Below are positions 34,787-43,601 of a stretch of 64,000 nt of DNA, piece after piece; positions within the stretch are counted from its first letter, which is position 1; the number at the start of each line of letters is the position of its first letter. The translations under genes were made by a program, and so were the position numbers. Under the pieces are notes generated by a model. The model was not told the origin of the DNA, did not search any database, and worked only from the letters and a program-made list of their open reading frames with translations. The stretch comes from M3007 sp031425035 (GTDB lineage: Bacteria; Bacteroidota; Bacteroidia; Chitinophagales; Saprospiraceae), in contig JANPIN010000124.1 of NCBI GenBank assembly GCA_031425035.1, positions 23,762 to 87,761 of the forward strand, in the 5' to 3' direction.

Positions 34787-35257
34787 CTAGGCCATTTTAC
34801 CGAACATCACTTCCAGTTTGTTCCAGCGGTAGTCGAAAATTTGTTGGAGCTGGGCTTTGACAAACAGGCTGTTGGCAATCATACCCAGTGGCCCGAGCGG
34901 CAAGCGGTAGTGGAGCAGGTCCGTCATTTCCACGCCCCCCGGAATGGCCTTGAAGTGGTGCTGGTGGTGCCAGAGCGAATAGGGCCCTTCGCGTTGCTCG
35001 TCGACGAAAAATACGCCCGGCTCGACGTGGGTGATTTCCGTCATCCAGAACAGCGGTATACCCAGCAAAGGTTTCACCGTGTAGGTGATGACCTGCCCGG
35101 CGTACATGGTTTGCAGAAATTCAGGATCGGAAGTGACGTGAAAGCCCATGTATTCGGGCGTGATCTCGCGTAAATTAGCGGGCGATGAGAAAAAATCCCA
35201 GGCTTGTTCCAGCGGGATAGGTAAGCGCTGTTTGCGCTTCAAGGTATAAACAGCCAC
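34787..35257 (-). CDS. SRPBCC/START-like ligand-binding protein
   Basis: 156 residues. The N-terminal LKRKQRLPIPLEQAWDFFSSPANLREITP and the later EGPYSLWHHQHHFKAIPGGVEMTDLLHYRLP match cell-division-inhibitor/polyketide-cyclase-like SRPBCC proteins often found as single-domain proteins in Bacteroidota. Ligand unknown. Single gene on the minus strand. Confidence 0.8.
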   Translation of the reverse strand: MAVYTLKRKQRLPIPLEQAWDFFSSPANLREITPEYMGFHVTSDPEFLQTMYAGQVITYTVKPLLGIPLFWMTEITHVEPGVFFVDEQREGPYSLWHHQHHFKAIPGGVEMTDLLHYRLPLGPLGMIANSLFVKAQLQQIFDYRWNKLEVMFGKMA

Positions 35258-35344
35258 GATAAAGAATGGAAAAAGTTAGCCGCTGCGAACACAATATAGT
35301 GTTTCCGCAACGGCTAACGCATAACCTTGAATACCGGCTTTTGT

Positions 35345-35770
35345 TCACATATTCTCCACCACAAATTTTTCGAGATTCGCCGGGTACTCTTTACTGTACT
35401 CATAGCGCAGTATGTCCGTAGCGGTCACAATGCCGAGTAATTCGCGGTGATCATTCACAATCGGCACGGCATGGAACAAATGCTCCAGCAGGGTTTCCGC
35501 CACGGCGCCAATGTGCTGGTCGGCATCCAGGGTGGCCACCCGCACGGTCATGATCTCCCGGATTTTCATATTTTCATATTCCGCGACCGATTTGCCTAAT
35601 TTGAAAATATCCCAGGAGGTAACCATACCCACCAGTTTCCGGCCTTCCACGATCGGTAGGTGGTGAATCCGCGTGTTCAGTAATATGGATCGGGCTTCGC
35701 CGAGGGTATTGTCCGGACCGAGCGTAATGACGTCGGTGGTCATAATAACGGGTACAAGTTCATTCATCAT
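35345..35770 (-). CDS. CBS domain pair protein
   Basis: 141 residues, two CBS motifs and nothing else. First: PVIMTTDVITLGPDNTLGEARSILLNTRIHHLPIVEGRKLVGMVTSWDI; second from IREIMTVRVATLDADQHIGAVAETLLEHLFHAVPIVND. CBS pairs bind adenine nucleotides and sense energy state. The start could be either of two adjacent ATG codons. Promoter at 35827-35860. Confidence 0.9.
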   Translation of the reverse strand: MMNELVPVIMTTDVITLGPDNTLGEARSILLNTRIHHLPIVEGRKLVGMVTSWDIFKLGKSVAEYENMKIREIMTVRVATLDADQHIGAVAETLLEHLFHAVPIVNDHRELLGIVTATDILRYEYSKEYPANLEKFVVENM

Positions 35771-35826
35771 AGGCTACAGCGTTTTAGTGTGAAATAACAA
35801 TTGTCGTAGAACAATTTATCGCGACC

Positions 35827-35860
35827 CGAAAGTAAGGCAGGTTGATTAATTTGTAAACAA
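35827..35860 (-). promoter_or_regulatory. Promoter of the CBS gene
   Basis: Minus strand: TTG (35858-35860), spacer 23, TACTTTCG (35827-35834). About 57 bases before the start. Confidence 0.45.
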
Positions 35861-35930
35861 TATAAAAGGCAAAATTTTGTAATTAACATTATAGGCAGGT
35901 TTCTGTAGTTTGTTGATTTGAATATCTGCT

Positions 35931-35976
35931 GAAATCCGACTTTCTTCAAAAACCACTTTGCGCTGACTATAAATAG
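35931..35976 (+). repeat. Dispersed repeat ending TTGCGCTGACTATA (copy 1)
   Basis: About 45 bases shared with 41727-41769 (same strand) and 50963-51008 (opposite strand), with a few substitutions. Confidence 0.75.
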
Positions 35977-35986
35977 TTTAAGCCGG

Positions 35987-36787
35987 CTATTTACCCAGTT
36001 CCTGCGCCCGGTATAAGGCCGCATTCGCACCGGCGACAATGTCCTGATGCAGACTGGTTTCTCCAAAAACCCGCAAGGCCGCTTCGGTCGTTCCGCCCTT
36101 TGAGGCCACCTTCGCAATCCACTGCTCACAGGTCAGATCGCTCTTATTATACAGGTCCACGGCGCCCGTAAACGTCTGAGCAACCAGTAGTTCCGCCTCG
36201 GAGGGGGAGAAGCCCATTTGTTTGGCCGCCTCCATCATCGCATTCATGAAATAATACACATACGCCGGACCGCTGCCCGAAACAGCGGTCGTGGCATCGA
36301 TCATTTCCTCGCGTTCTACGTACAGCGTTTTGCCAGTCGTACTGAGCAGATTTTGCACCATGGCCAGTTCCAGGCGGGTGACCAGATCGGTAGCGGTAAA
36401 AGCCGTGACCCCGGCGCCGATCTGGGCGGGCAGGTTGGGCATCGCGCGGATCACCTTATTCACGCCCAGTGCGGTACCGACCGTTTCCAGCCGTACCCCC
36501 GCCATGATGCTCAGGAACACCTGCCCCGGCTGCACCAGTTCCCGGATGTCGGCGAAAAGCTTGGGGGAATCCTGTGGTTTCACGGCAAAGATCACCAGGT
36601 CCGCCTCCGGTAAGCATTGCCGCGGATCACTGAAAAAGCGCCCTTCATGGGTCTGGCTCAGGTGATTAGCCTTATCATAGCTGCGGCAGAGCACCATCAT
36701 GTTGTCCGTCGTTACAATACGGGCCCGCAGAAAACTCTGGGCATACGTGAGGCCCATGTTACCGCCTCCGAGAATGAGTATTTTCAT
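35987..36787 (-). CDS. proC: Pyrroline-5-carboxylate reductase
   Basis: 266 residues. Last step of proline synthesis, NAD(P)H reduction of pyrroline-5-carboxylate. Seen: LILGGGNMGLTYAQSF, AVKPQDSP, SIMAGVRLETV, RAMPNLPAQIGAG, and the C-terminal signature DATTAVSGSGPAYVYYFMNAM. Divergent from the isoaspartyl peptidase gene. No proA or proB nearby. Confidence 0.95.
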   Translation of the reverse strand: MKILILGGGNMGLTYAQSFLRARIVTTDNMMVLCRSYDKANHLSQTHEGRFFSDPRQCLPEADLVIFAVKPQDSPKLFADIRELVQPGQVFLSIMAGVRLETVGTALGVNKVIRAMPNLPAQIGAGVTAFTATDLVTRLELAMVQNLLSTTGKTLYVEREEMIDATTAVSGSGPAYVYYFMNAMMEAAKQMGFSPSEAELLVAQTFTGAVDLYNKSDLTCEQWIAKVASKGGTTEAALRVFGETSLHQDIVAGANAALYRAQELGK

Positions 36788-36911
36788 GCCGCAAATTTTG
36801 CTTTTTTCGCCTGGCTTTTCGCAGACAAAAATTTACGGGCTGAAAAATCAACCTTTTGCCGGAATGACCCGACTTTTGACATCATTATTTTTTAAATAAA
36901 CCGCTTTTACC

Positions 36912-37940
36912 ATGCAAAAGATCGTTTGGCTGGCCCTCGGGTGCAGCTTGTTTCTGGCCTGTCAATCAGATTCCAATCAAATGAACCACCGCAGCCCGAC
37001 GCCCGAACGCCCGGCCTACGCCATCGCTATTCACGGCGGCGCCGGCGCCATCAGCCGCGCTAACATGACGCCGGAAAAGGAAAAACTGTACCAAACCGCC
37101 CTGGATTCCGCGCTCACCATCGGCGAAACAGTGCTGAAAAACGGCGGCACGGCCTTAGATGCGGTCGAACAGACCATCACTTTCCTGGAAGACTGCCCGC
37201 TGTTCAATGCCGGACGGGGGGCCGTTTTTACCAACGAAGGCCGCAACGAACTGGACGCCAGCATCATGGAAGGCACGACGCAAAAAGCCGGCGCGGTGGG
37301 CAGCGTGATGACGATCAAAAACCCGATCAAACTGGCCCGGGCCGTGATGGAGAAATCGCCGCACGTCTTGCTCACCGGACGCGGCGCCGAACAGTTTGCC
37401 CTGGAAAATCACCTGGATACCGTGGGCCCGGACTGGTTCTTTACCCAGGAGCGCTGGGAGGCCCTACAGAAAATACGGTCCGAAGAAGCCAGTAAAAGCG
37501 GCGCGGCCTGGCAGTATCCGGATGCTAAATTCGGCACGGTCGGTTGCGTCGCTATGGATAAAAACGGACACCTCGCCGCCGGCACCAGCACAGGCGGCAT
37601 GACCAATAAACGCTGGAACCGCCTGGGCGATACCCCCATCATCGGGGCCGGCACCTACGCCTCCGATGATCAGTGTGCCGTTTCCTGTACCGGCTACGGC
37701 GAGTTCTTTATCCGGTACGCGGTGGCCCACGATGTATGGGCGCTCATGGCCTACAAGGGTTTGCCGCTGGCCGAAGCCGCAGACTTTGTTATTTATAAAA
37801 AACTGCTGGAAAAAGGCGGCGACGGCGGACTGATCGCCGTGGATAAAAACGGCAACGTCGCCCTGCCCTTCAACTCCGAAGGCATGTACCGCGGTTATGC
37901 CCGGCCCGGTGAACGCAAAATTGCTATTTACAAGGAATGA
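36912..37940 (+). CDS. Isoaspartyl peptidase / L-asparaginase, lipoprotein
   Basis: 342 residues, Ntn-hydrolase of the plant-type asparaginase family. Lipoprotein signal ending FLAC (Cys near 17). Seen: IHGGAGAI, NAGRGAVFTNEGRNELDASIM, and GTVGCVAMDKNGHLAAGTSTGGMTN, where the Thr after Gly is exposed by self-cleavage and becomes the nucleophile. Cleaves isoaspartyl dipeptides or asparagine, here probably in the periplasm or outer membrane. Confidence 0.93.
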   Translation: MQKIVWLALGCSLFLACQSDSNQMNHRSPTPERPAYAIAIHGGAGAISRANMTPEKEKLYQTALDSALTIGETVLKNGGTALDAVEQTITFLEDCPLFNAGRGAVFTNEGRNELDASIMEGTTQKAGAVGSVMTIKNPIKLARAVMEKSPHVLLTGRGAEQFALENHLDTVGPDWFFTQERWEALQKIRSEEASKSGAAWQYPDAKFGTVGCVAMDKNGHLAAGTSTGGMTNKRWNRLGDTPIIGAGTYASDDQCAVSCTGYGEFFIRYAVAHDVWALMAYKGLPLAEAADFVIYKKLLEKGGDGGLIAVDKNGNVALPFNSEGMYRGYARPGERKIAIYKE

Positions 37941-38001
37941 AGGCAGCAGGAAACTAAATCCGCAGCAGGTGGCTTCTTTAAGGCGTATTAATTTACGGAA
38001 A

Positions 38002-38544
38002 ATGAACTACACCCTCCACCTGAGTAACGAGTTGCAACTCACGGAATTCCAAAACGGCGACCAGCCTTATTGGATCCGCTTCATGAACGACCCGGAACTG
38101 TACCGCAACACGCTGACCGTTCCCAAGCCCTACACGCAGCAGGATGCGGAAGAGCGGCTGGAAAAGCTGGCTGGCAACCGGATTTTGTACGGCATGCCGA
38201 CCGATTGGGCCATCCGCCACGCTACCGACGGCGTGATCGGTGGGGTAGGGGTCTTCATGAAAAAAGGACTGGATGGTCACCTCGATGAGCTGGGATACTG
38301 GCTGGCGGCGCCCTACCGGGGCCAGGGCATCATGACCGGGGTGGTGAAACAGTTCGTCGACTGGCAGTTTCAGTTACGGCCGCCGCTTATCCGTTTGGAG
38401 GCCATTGTGTTCGCCCATAACCCCGCTTCCGTGCGGGTGCTGGAAAAAAGCGGCTTCGAGCGGGAAGGCTATTTGCGCAAGTATGTGCTGAAAGACGGAA
38501 AGGCCATCGATGGCATTCTGCTGTCCACGCTGCGGCCGGAGTAG
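38002..38544 (+). CDS. GNAT N-acetyltransferase (RimJ/RimL type)
   Basis: 180 residues from the ATG at 38002; the frame is open further upstream into the previous gene but the domain begins here. Seen: ELGYWLAAPYRGQGIMTGVV (acetyl-CoA binding R/Q-x-x-G-x-G/A loop) and NPASVRVLEKSGFEREGYLRKY. Substrate unknown; the group acetylates ribosomal proteins, amino acids or antibiotics. Confidence 0.88.
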   Translation: MNYTLHLSNELQLTEFQNGDQPYWIRFMNDPELYRNTLTVPKPYTQQDAEERLEKLAGNRILYGMPTDWAIRHATDGVIGGVGVFMKKGLDGHLDELGYWLAAPYRGQGIMTGVVKQFVDWQFQLRPPLIRLEAIVFAHNPASVRVLEKSGFEREGYLRKYVLKDGKAIDGILLSTLRPE

Positions 38545-38583
38545 AGCGTGTTTGCAGCCCAAAATCTACATCCCGTTTACGTT

Positions 38584-39651
38584 TTAATCGTATTTCAACT
38601 CCACGGTATCCGTCACCGCGTACCCGATGCAGGTGTTGATGGCATCCCCTGCCCGTCCGCGCTGGGTCAGTTGCGCGAAGGCCATATCCACTTCGCCGTG
38701 TACGCAGCGGGCCAGGCAGGTCAGGCAAATACCGGTTTTACAGGAATAGGGTAGGGCCAGGCCCTGCCGCAGGGCGCCGTCCAGGATGGTTTCGTCGGCA
38801 AATACCTGAAATTCCAGGCGTTCGGCCGCTTTACTGACCACGATCCGGTGGGTAATGTCGGGATTGGCGCGGCGCACGGGCGGCATAATCGCCGGTGCGA
38901 ACGCTTCGGCATGCAGGTTTTCCTCCGGTACACCGAGCTGGCGCAGGGTCATGCGGGCCATACGCATCATGGCATGCGGCGCGCAGAAATAAAACTGCGT
39001 ATGCTGCCGGTCAGCCGCCTGGAAACGCCCGCCGAAACTGCGACGCAGCTCCTGTTCCAGGATTTCATTGTTCAGGTGGCGGAAACGGGCGTGTTCGGCA
39101 TTTTTTTCCCGGCTGAAAAAGTACACACACTCGAAATGGGCGGGCTGCTCCGTCATCCAGCGATCGAGCTGCGCCTTGAAAATGGTGTGTTGACTGTCGC
39201 GGTTGGCGTAAAACAGGATGGTTTTCGGTTGCCCCGGCTGTTTGTTTTCCGGCGCCAGTAGGGTTTTTAAATGGCTTATGACCGGCGTAATGCCACTGCC
39301 GGCGGCCAGGTAAAACAGGGTTTTCGGCATCACCTCCGGTAAAAGGAAATGGCCGTTCGGCTCCGTGCAGGTAAACACGTCGCCCGGCTGACTCTGCTGT
39401 AACAGGCGGGTGGAAAATTCGCCGTTGGGCACCCTTTTAATGGTAATGGCGGGATATAGATCCGTTACAGGGCTGCTGCTGAACGAATAAGCCCGCCGCT
39501 TTTCCCGCCCGTTCACCTCGAAAATAAAGGTCAGGTGTTGCCCCGGAAGGTAGTGCATCGGTTGGCCATCCACGGTTTCCAGGCGGAAGGTCGTGGTGTC
39601 CGGGGTTTCCGTGATTTTCTCCAGGAGGCGCAGCTGGCGTTTTTGCTCCAT
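38584..39651 (-). CDS. Ferredoxin-NADP reductase-like protein with C-terminal 2Fe-2S domain (PaaE type)
   Basis: 355 residues. FAD domain (PGQHLTFIFEVNGREKRRAYSFSSSP), NAD(P) domain (LAAGSGITPVISHLKTLL), and plant-type ferredoxin domain at the C-terminus with cluster cysteines CKTGICLTC and a distal NTC. Fits the reductase subunit of ring-hydroxylating or -epoxidising systems such as PaaE; no oxygenase genes adjacent, so the electron acceptor is unknown. Upstream gap is pure repeat. Confidence 0.9.
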   Translation of the reverse strand: MEQKRQLRLLEKITETPDTTTFRLETVDGQPMHYLPGQHLTFIFEVNGREKRRAYSFSSSPVTDLYPAITIKRVPNGEFSTRLLQQSQPGDVFTCTEPNGHFLLPEVMPKTLFYLAAGSGITPVISHLKTLLAPENKQPGQPKTILFYANRDSQHTIFKAQLDRWMTEQPAHFECVYFFSREKNAEHARFRHLNNEILEQELRRSFGGRFQAADRQHTQFYFCAPHAMMRMARMTLRQLGVPEENLHAEAFAPAIMPPVRRANPDITHRIVVSKAAERLEFQVFADETILDGALRQGLALPYSCKTGICLTCLARCVHGEVDMAFAQLTQRGRAGDAINTCIGYAVTDTVELKYD

Positions 39652-39654
39652 GGG

Positions 39655-39968
39655 GTTAGGAGGCAGGGGTTAGAAGGCAGGGGTTAGGAGGCAGGGCGGG
39701 CGGGTACATGGAGTAGTTATTCAAATCAGGTTAGCGGATGACATTATTTGATAGTAAATATTGAAAATCATGGGGGTTAGGGGGCACGTGTCAGGTATTA
39801 GGAGTCAGGTATTAGGAGTCAGGAGTCAGGAGTTAGGTGTCAGGAGGCAGGGCGTGCGGGTACATGGAGTAGTTATTCAAATCAGGTTAGCAAATGGGTA
39901 TTATCCAAAGCCAGGAAAGCCGCCACCTATCACCTGCCTCCTATCTCCTGCCACCTGCCTCCTGCCAC
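39655..39968. repeat. Facing GGAGTCA / TGACTCC-type heptamer arrays with a 35-bp direct repeat
   Basis: This 317-base gap holds no gene. Left-type units (GTTAGGAGGCAGG, GGAGTCAG) at 39655-39697 and 39772-39853; right-type units (CACCTGCCTCCT) at about 39925-39985, running into the end of yidD. A 35-base direct repeat (beginning CGGGTACATGGAG) is at 39701-39735 and 39857-39891. Confidence 0.85.
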
Positions 39969-40226
39969 CTATCTCCTGCCTCCTATCTCCTTCTTCGGTA
40001 CCGGATCATGCATCGGATGTTTGCTCCAGGGGTGACAACGCAGAATACGCAGGGTACCCAGGTAAATGCCTTTGAACACGCCCCATTCCTGGATCGCCCC
40101 GATCATATAGTGCGAACAGGTGGGCTGATACCGGCACTTATTCGCCCCCAGCAGCGGCGACAAGGTGAGCTGGTACAGGCGTATGAGCAGAATAAAGGGG
40201 GCGGCAACGAGGGTTTTCAGTGTCAT
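39969..40226 (-). CDS. yidD: YidD, membrane protein insertion efficiency factor
   Basis: 85 residues. Signature CRYQPTCSHYMIGAIQEWG and LRILRCHPW. Peripheral inner-membrane protein helping YidC insert proteins. Usually next to rnpA/yidC; here it stands alone. Its last residues (PVPKKEIGGRR) are read from CTCCTATCTCC-type repeat sequence on the other strand. Strong promoter upstream. Confidence 0.93.
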   Translation of the reverse strand: MTLKTLVAAPFILLIRLYQLTLSPLLGANKCRYQPTCSHYMIGAIQEWGVFKGIYLGTLRILRCHPWSKHPMHDPVPKKEIGGRR

Positions 40227-40267
40227 GATGCAGGTGTTGAAAACATCAGTTTAAGGCTGGTAGTTTA

Positions 40268-40300
40268 CAAAGATATAAAACACAGCCCGCCGGCCTCAAA
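40268..40300 (-). promoter_or_regulatory. yidD promoter
   Basis: Minus strand TTTG (40297-40300), spacer 21, TATCTTTG (40268-40275): full consensus. It overlaps the 3' end of the MATE gene. Start of transcription near 40261. Confidence 0.75.
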
Positions 40301-41636
40301 AATGCACGTCCTTCCAGTGCCCCGACCGCAAATAGTACGACACCATCGCGATCATGACCGTCCAGTACAGGCTCTCCGCGACCCAGACCCAAAATAATCC
40401 CAGCTCCGTGTAGTTCGTAATATAGAAGATATACGCCAGGTAAACCGAAATGCTCACCGCCTGCAGTTTCAGGCCGAACCAGGTGGCGCCGGTGCCGGAC
40501 AGCGCATTCACGAACACCGAACCGAAGGTGGCCAACGATAAAATAAACAGCATTAAATAGAAAATCGGCTGCGTTTCGGTCACCAGACTCATGTCGGATT
40601 TGCCGAGCAGCGGATACAGCACCTTGCCGGGAAAAAACAAGATCGGTACGGCCATCACCATGGAAACCACCCAGCAAAACTGCCCGGTTTTCCAGGCGGC
40701 GGCCAGTACGTCCTGCTTGCGGCCCTGACCGATCAGGTTGCTGACCAGCGTATTGACCCCCGAAGAAAAACCCCACAGGGGGATGGATAACAGTAAATAC
40801 ACCGTGCGGGCGAGGTTGGAAATCGCCAGCGCGCGCTCGCCCAGGTTTTCGACCATACCGAAAAAGAAGATCCAGCTGCCCTGCCCCACGGCCGCGTGCG
40901 CCACCACGGGCAGGGAAATTTTGAGCTGCTGCCGCGTCAGTTTCCAGTCTATCTGAGGCAGACTAAATATCCGCAGGTGGTGAATTTTCTTGTCGAAAAG
41001 CATGTACACGATGAACACCACGAAGGCAATGCCCTCGGCAATACTGCTGGCCAGACCGGAGCCGCCGATGCCCATTTCCGGCAGACCGAAGTGGCCGAAG
41101 ATCAGGCCGTAGTTCAATACCAGGTTCACAATGGCCAGGATGACCGTATCGATCAGGATGAACGTCGTGCGGGCGATGCCGGTGTAGAGTGAGATCAGCG
41201 CCACGCCGGCATAACTAAAGAAGATGCCATACGACCGGAAGTGGATATATTCCATGGCATTGCGGTACACCTCCGGCGAGTGATCCAGGAACAGGGAGAA
41301 AAACCAGGGCGTGCCGAAACGCATGAACAACCACATAATGGCCGCCAGCGCCAGCTCGAACAACAGCATGGTGTGGAATACGTGGCCCACCGCCTCGGGC
41401 CGCCCCTCGCCCATGCGCCGGGCAATGACGATCTGTCCGCCCCGCGAAAAAGAATAACCGATGGCGGCAATGGTGATGTAGAACACCCCCACGAAACCGA
41501 TGGCCGCGAACTCCACTTCTCCCCGGTGATACAGCAGCACGGCATCGCTCAGGGCAATGACGTTTTGCGCCGCTGAACCCAGCATAATGGGGATCGAAAT
41601 ATTCCAGATTTGGCGGTAAGTCAGGTCGAGTTTCAA
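40296..41636 (-). CDS. MATE family efflux transporter
   Basis: 446 residues, twelve membrane segments. N-terminal LTYRQIWNISIPIMLGSAAQNVIALSDAVLLYHRGEV and the second-half WGFSSGVNTLVSNLIGQGRK are typical of MATE antiporters, which export cationic compounds using Na+ or H+. Substrate not predictable. Same strand as yidD but yidD has its own promoter. Confidence 0.93.
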   Translation of the reverse strand: MKLDLTYRQIWNISIPIMLGSAAQNVIALSDAVLLYHRGEVEFAAIGFVGVFYITIAAIGYSFSRGGQIVIARRMGEGRPEAVGHVFHTMLLFELALAAIMWLFMRFGTPWFFSLFLDHSPEVYRNAMEYIHFRSYGIFFSYAGVALISLYTGIARTTFILIDTVILAIVNLVLNYGLIFGHFGLPEMGIGGSGLASSIAEGIAFVVFIVYMLFDKKIHHLRIFSLPQIDWKLTRQQLKISLPVVAHAAVGQGSWIFFFGMVENLGERALAISNLARTVYLLLSIPLWGFSSGVNTLVSNLIGQGRKQDVLAAAWKTGQFCWVVSMVMAVPILFFPGKVLYPLLGKSDMSLVTETQPIFYLMLFILSLATFGSVFVNALSGTGATWFGLKLQAVSISVYLAYIFYITNYTELGLFWVWVAESLYWTVMIAMVSYYLRSGHWKDVHF

Positions 41637-41726
41637 AAGAGGTGGTGGCGGTTATGTGAAGGGTTGGGGAGGGTGGTTTGATGGTTTGTTGGTTTGATGG
41701 TTTGTTTATTTGATGGTCGGGGAATT

Positions 41727-41769
41727 AAAAATCCAGCTTTGTTCAAAACCAATTTGCGCTGACTATAGG
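41727..41769 (+). repeat. Dispersed repeat ending TTGCGCTGACTATA (copy 2)
   Basis: Second copy of the repeat at 35931-35976. Just upstream (41670-41718) lie TTTGATGGTTTG units, another simple motif that recurs near 44345-44380 and 45700-45730. Confidence 0.7.
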
Positions 41770-41786
41770 TGGCTATTTAGCCCTTA

Positions 41787-42590
41787 TTAATAAAATTTCC
41801 ACAGCTTCCACCAGTAAGGGACGATGCGAAAATGTTGCTTTTCGCGAAAATCCGGCGTGATAAAAGCGAGCGAAAGGTCGAAAAAATCTACGGTTGTCGT
41901 CACCCGGGCGTGGTTTTGAATTTCCTGCCAGGCTGCGGTCATCTCGGGCGACCAGTACACATCGTCGAAAACGAAGACCGTGGTGGGCTGTGCGGCGGCC
42001 AGACAAAGCTCGAAATACGCCAGCGTCGGCGCCTGCCGGTGGTTGCCGTCGAGGTAGACCAGGTCCACCGGCGCCAGTTCGGTCAGGGCGGGTCGCAGCG
42101 TGGTGTCGAATTCGCCGCTGCGAACCTCCACGTTTTTCAGGCCCAGGATGTCCAGGTTGGCCCGGGCAATGGCGGCACAGTCGGCGCAACCCTCCAGCGT
42201 AATAAAACGGGCCGTACGGGCGGCGGAAGCCAAATACATGGTGCTGATGCCGACGGAACTGCCGAGTTCGAGCATGGACTGCGGTTGCAGCCAGTTGGCC
42301 AGGCGGAATAAACGTTGTCCCTGCCGCCGCGAACTGGCCGATCTGCGCACGATCTGCTGCAAAGACCGCTGTCCGCTGGCCTGCCCGGCGCCGAAATCGG
42401 TGAAGTGCAACTGGACGTCGCTGCGGCGCATTTTCCGGCGGATCACCTCCACATCCTGAAAGGCGTAGTACCATCGCCGGTCCTGGATCAGGGCCCTGGC
42501 GACGCTGGCGACGATCGGGGAATGCAGCTGGTATTTGGTGACGGCGCCCCCATAAAAGCGAAGAAACTGCCGGATTTTATGAAAGTACAT
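41787..42590 (-). CDS. Class I SAM-dependent methyltransferase (O-methyltransferase-like)
   Basis: 267 residues. SAM-binding MLELGSSVGISTMYLA, acidic loop ITLEGC, and VDLVYLDGNHRQAPTLAYFE with FVFDDVYW, which is close to the catechol/caffeoyl-CoA O-methyltransferase layout. N-terminal 85 residues are an extra helical part. Substrate unknown. Confidence 0.85.
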   Translation of the reverse strand: MYFHKIRQFLRFYGGAVTKYQLHSPIVASVARALIQDRRWYYAFQDVEVIRRKMRRSDVQLHFTDFGAGQASGQRSLQQIVRRSASSRRQGQRLFRLANWLQPQSMLELGSSVGISTMYLASAARTARFITLEGCADCAAIARANLDILGLKNVEVRSGEFDTTLRPALTELAPVDLVYLDGNHRQAPTLAYFELCLAAAQPTTVFVFDDVYWSPEMTAAWQEIQNHARVTTTVDFFDLSLAFITPDFREKQHFRIVPYWWKLWKFY

Positions 42591-42764
42591 GCCAGGTTAA
42601 ACGCGTTGCCAAAGAGATGAGGGTACCCGGATCTTGCTGCCGGCGGGCGGCGAAATTAACGCGGTCCTGGTTAAAGAACACTTAAATCCTTTCCTTTGGG
42701 CAAATACGCGATGCAATGCCCCGTTTTGGGTGCATTCCAGTCAAAACAAAACGCCGCCAGCGCT

Positions 42765-43325
42765 ATGAACCACACCATCCGAGTTATTCCCGCCCTTTTT
42801 TTTATCCTGCTTGCACACACCGCCGCCTCCGCCCAGCGCTATAAAACCGCCGCCGGTATCCGCATCGACGGCGGCCTCAACCTGACGGTGCAACAGTACA
42901 TAACCAATGGCTGGACCGCCGAGGGCATTATTCATACCGGCATCAATACGGATCGCTTCGGACTGACCGTGCTGGGCGAGAAACACCATAAGATCCTCTT
43001 CCGGGGCATCAACTTTTATACCGGCGCCGGTCTGCACTACTACGGCATCAACGCCAGCGACCAGGATGCCATCGATCCCGCACCCAATGTGTTCGGACTG
43101 AGCGTGATCGGTGGCGCGGAACTATCCATCGGCCGCCTGAATTTCGCGGTGGACTGGAAACCCGAACTGCACGTATCCGGCGCACAGGGCAAACCCTTCA
43201 ACTGGAACGGCGCTTCTATTTCGGCCCGCTATATTATTGCCAAACGCGAACGGAAGACGGTGAAGGAATGGGGCGTGTGGGATAAGTTTGGGAAGAAGAA
43301 GGATACGAAGAAAAAGAAGAAATAA
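42765..43325 (+). CDS. Small outer-membrane beta-barrel-like protein
   Basis: 186 residues from the ATG at 42765, which gives a signal peptide (PALFFILLAHTAASAQ). The rest alternates polar and apolar residues (TAAGIRIDGGLNLTVQQYI, NFYTGAGLHYYGI, LSVIGGAELSIGRLNFAVDW), as expected for an eight-stranded barrel. The tail ends in a run of lysines (KKKDTKKKKK), odd for a barrel, perhaps cytosol- or cell wall-facing. Function unknown. Confidence 0.75.
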   Translation: MNHTIRVIPALFFILLAHTAASAQRYKTAAGIRIDGGLNLTVQQYITNGWTAEGIIHTGINTDRFGLTVLGEKHHKILFRGINFYTGAGLHYYGINASDQDAIDPAPNVFGLSVIGGAELSIGRLNFAVDWKPELHVSGAQGKPFNWNGASISARYIIAKRERKTVKEWGVWDKFGKKKDTKKKKK

Positions 43326-43410
43326 GGGGATAAAACAGGAGTCATCCTGGATTTTAGATGATAAAGCCCGGCGCTGGATGAAATTAGCGCAGATCTCCGG
43401 TGATCATGCA

Positions 43411-43522
43411 CACGTAGAACGATGGTAACGCGGATTTGGCGGATTAAAACGGATTAACACGGATTTTAAATCCGTGAAAATCCGCCAAATCCGTTGTATC
43501 CGCGTTACCATCGTTCTACGTG
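43411..43522. mobile_element. Gene-free palindromic element (GATGGTAACGCGG family)
   Basis: Perfect 25-bp outer arms, 43411-43435 (CACGTAGAACGATGGTAACG...) and 43498-43522. The interior is made of CGGATT / AATCCG units that also pair. Core shared with 24968-25046 and with the ends of the GxxExxY element. Confidence 0.88.
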
Positions 43523-43601
43523 TTTTGAACGAAGCCAGAATCTAAATTGCTGACGGCCAGCTACTAAACATTCTAAACCACTCTCAACCGACTATATATC
43601 A

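Noticed and set aside
35767..36129. 120-codon minus-strand frame overlapping proC
   Set aside because: Overlaps the conserved end of proC and the promoter of the CBS gene; composition is that of a shadow frame.
39761..40397. Open frames across the heptamer arrays before yidD
   Set aside because: Translation of simple repeats (for example SQELGVRS-type repeats); no family resemblance.
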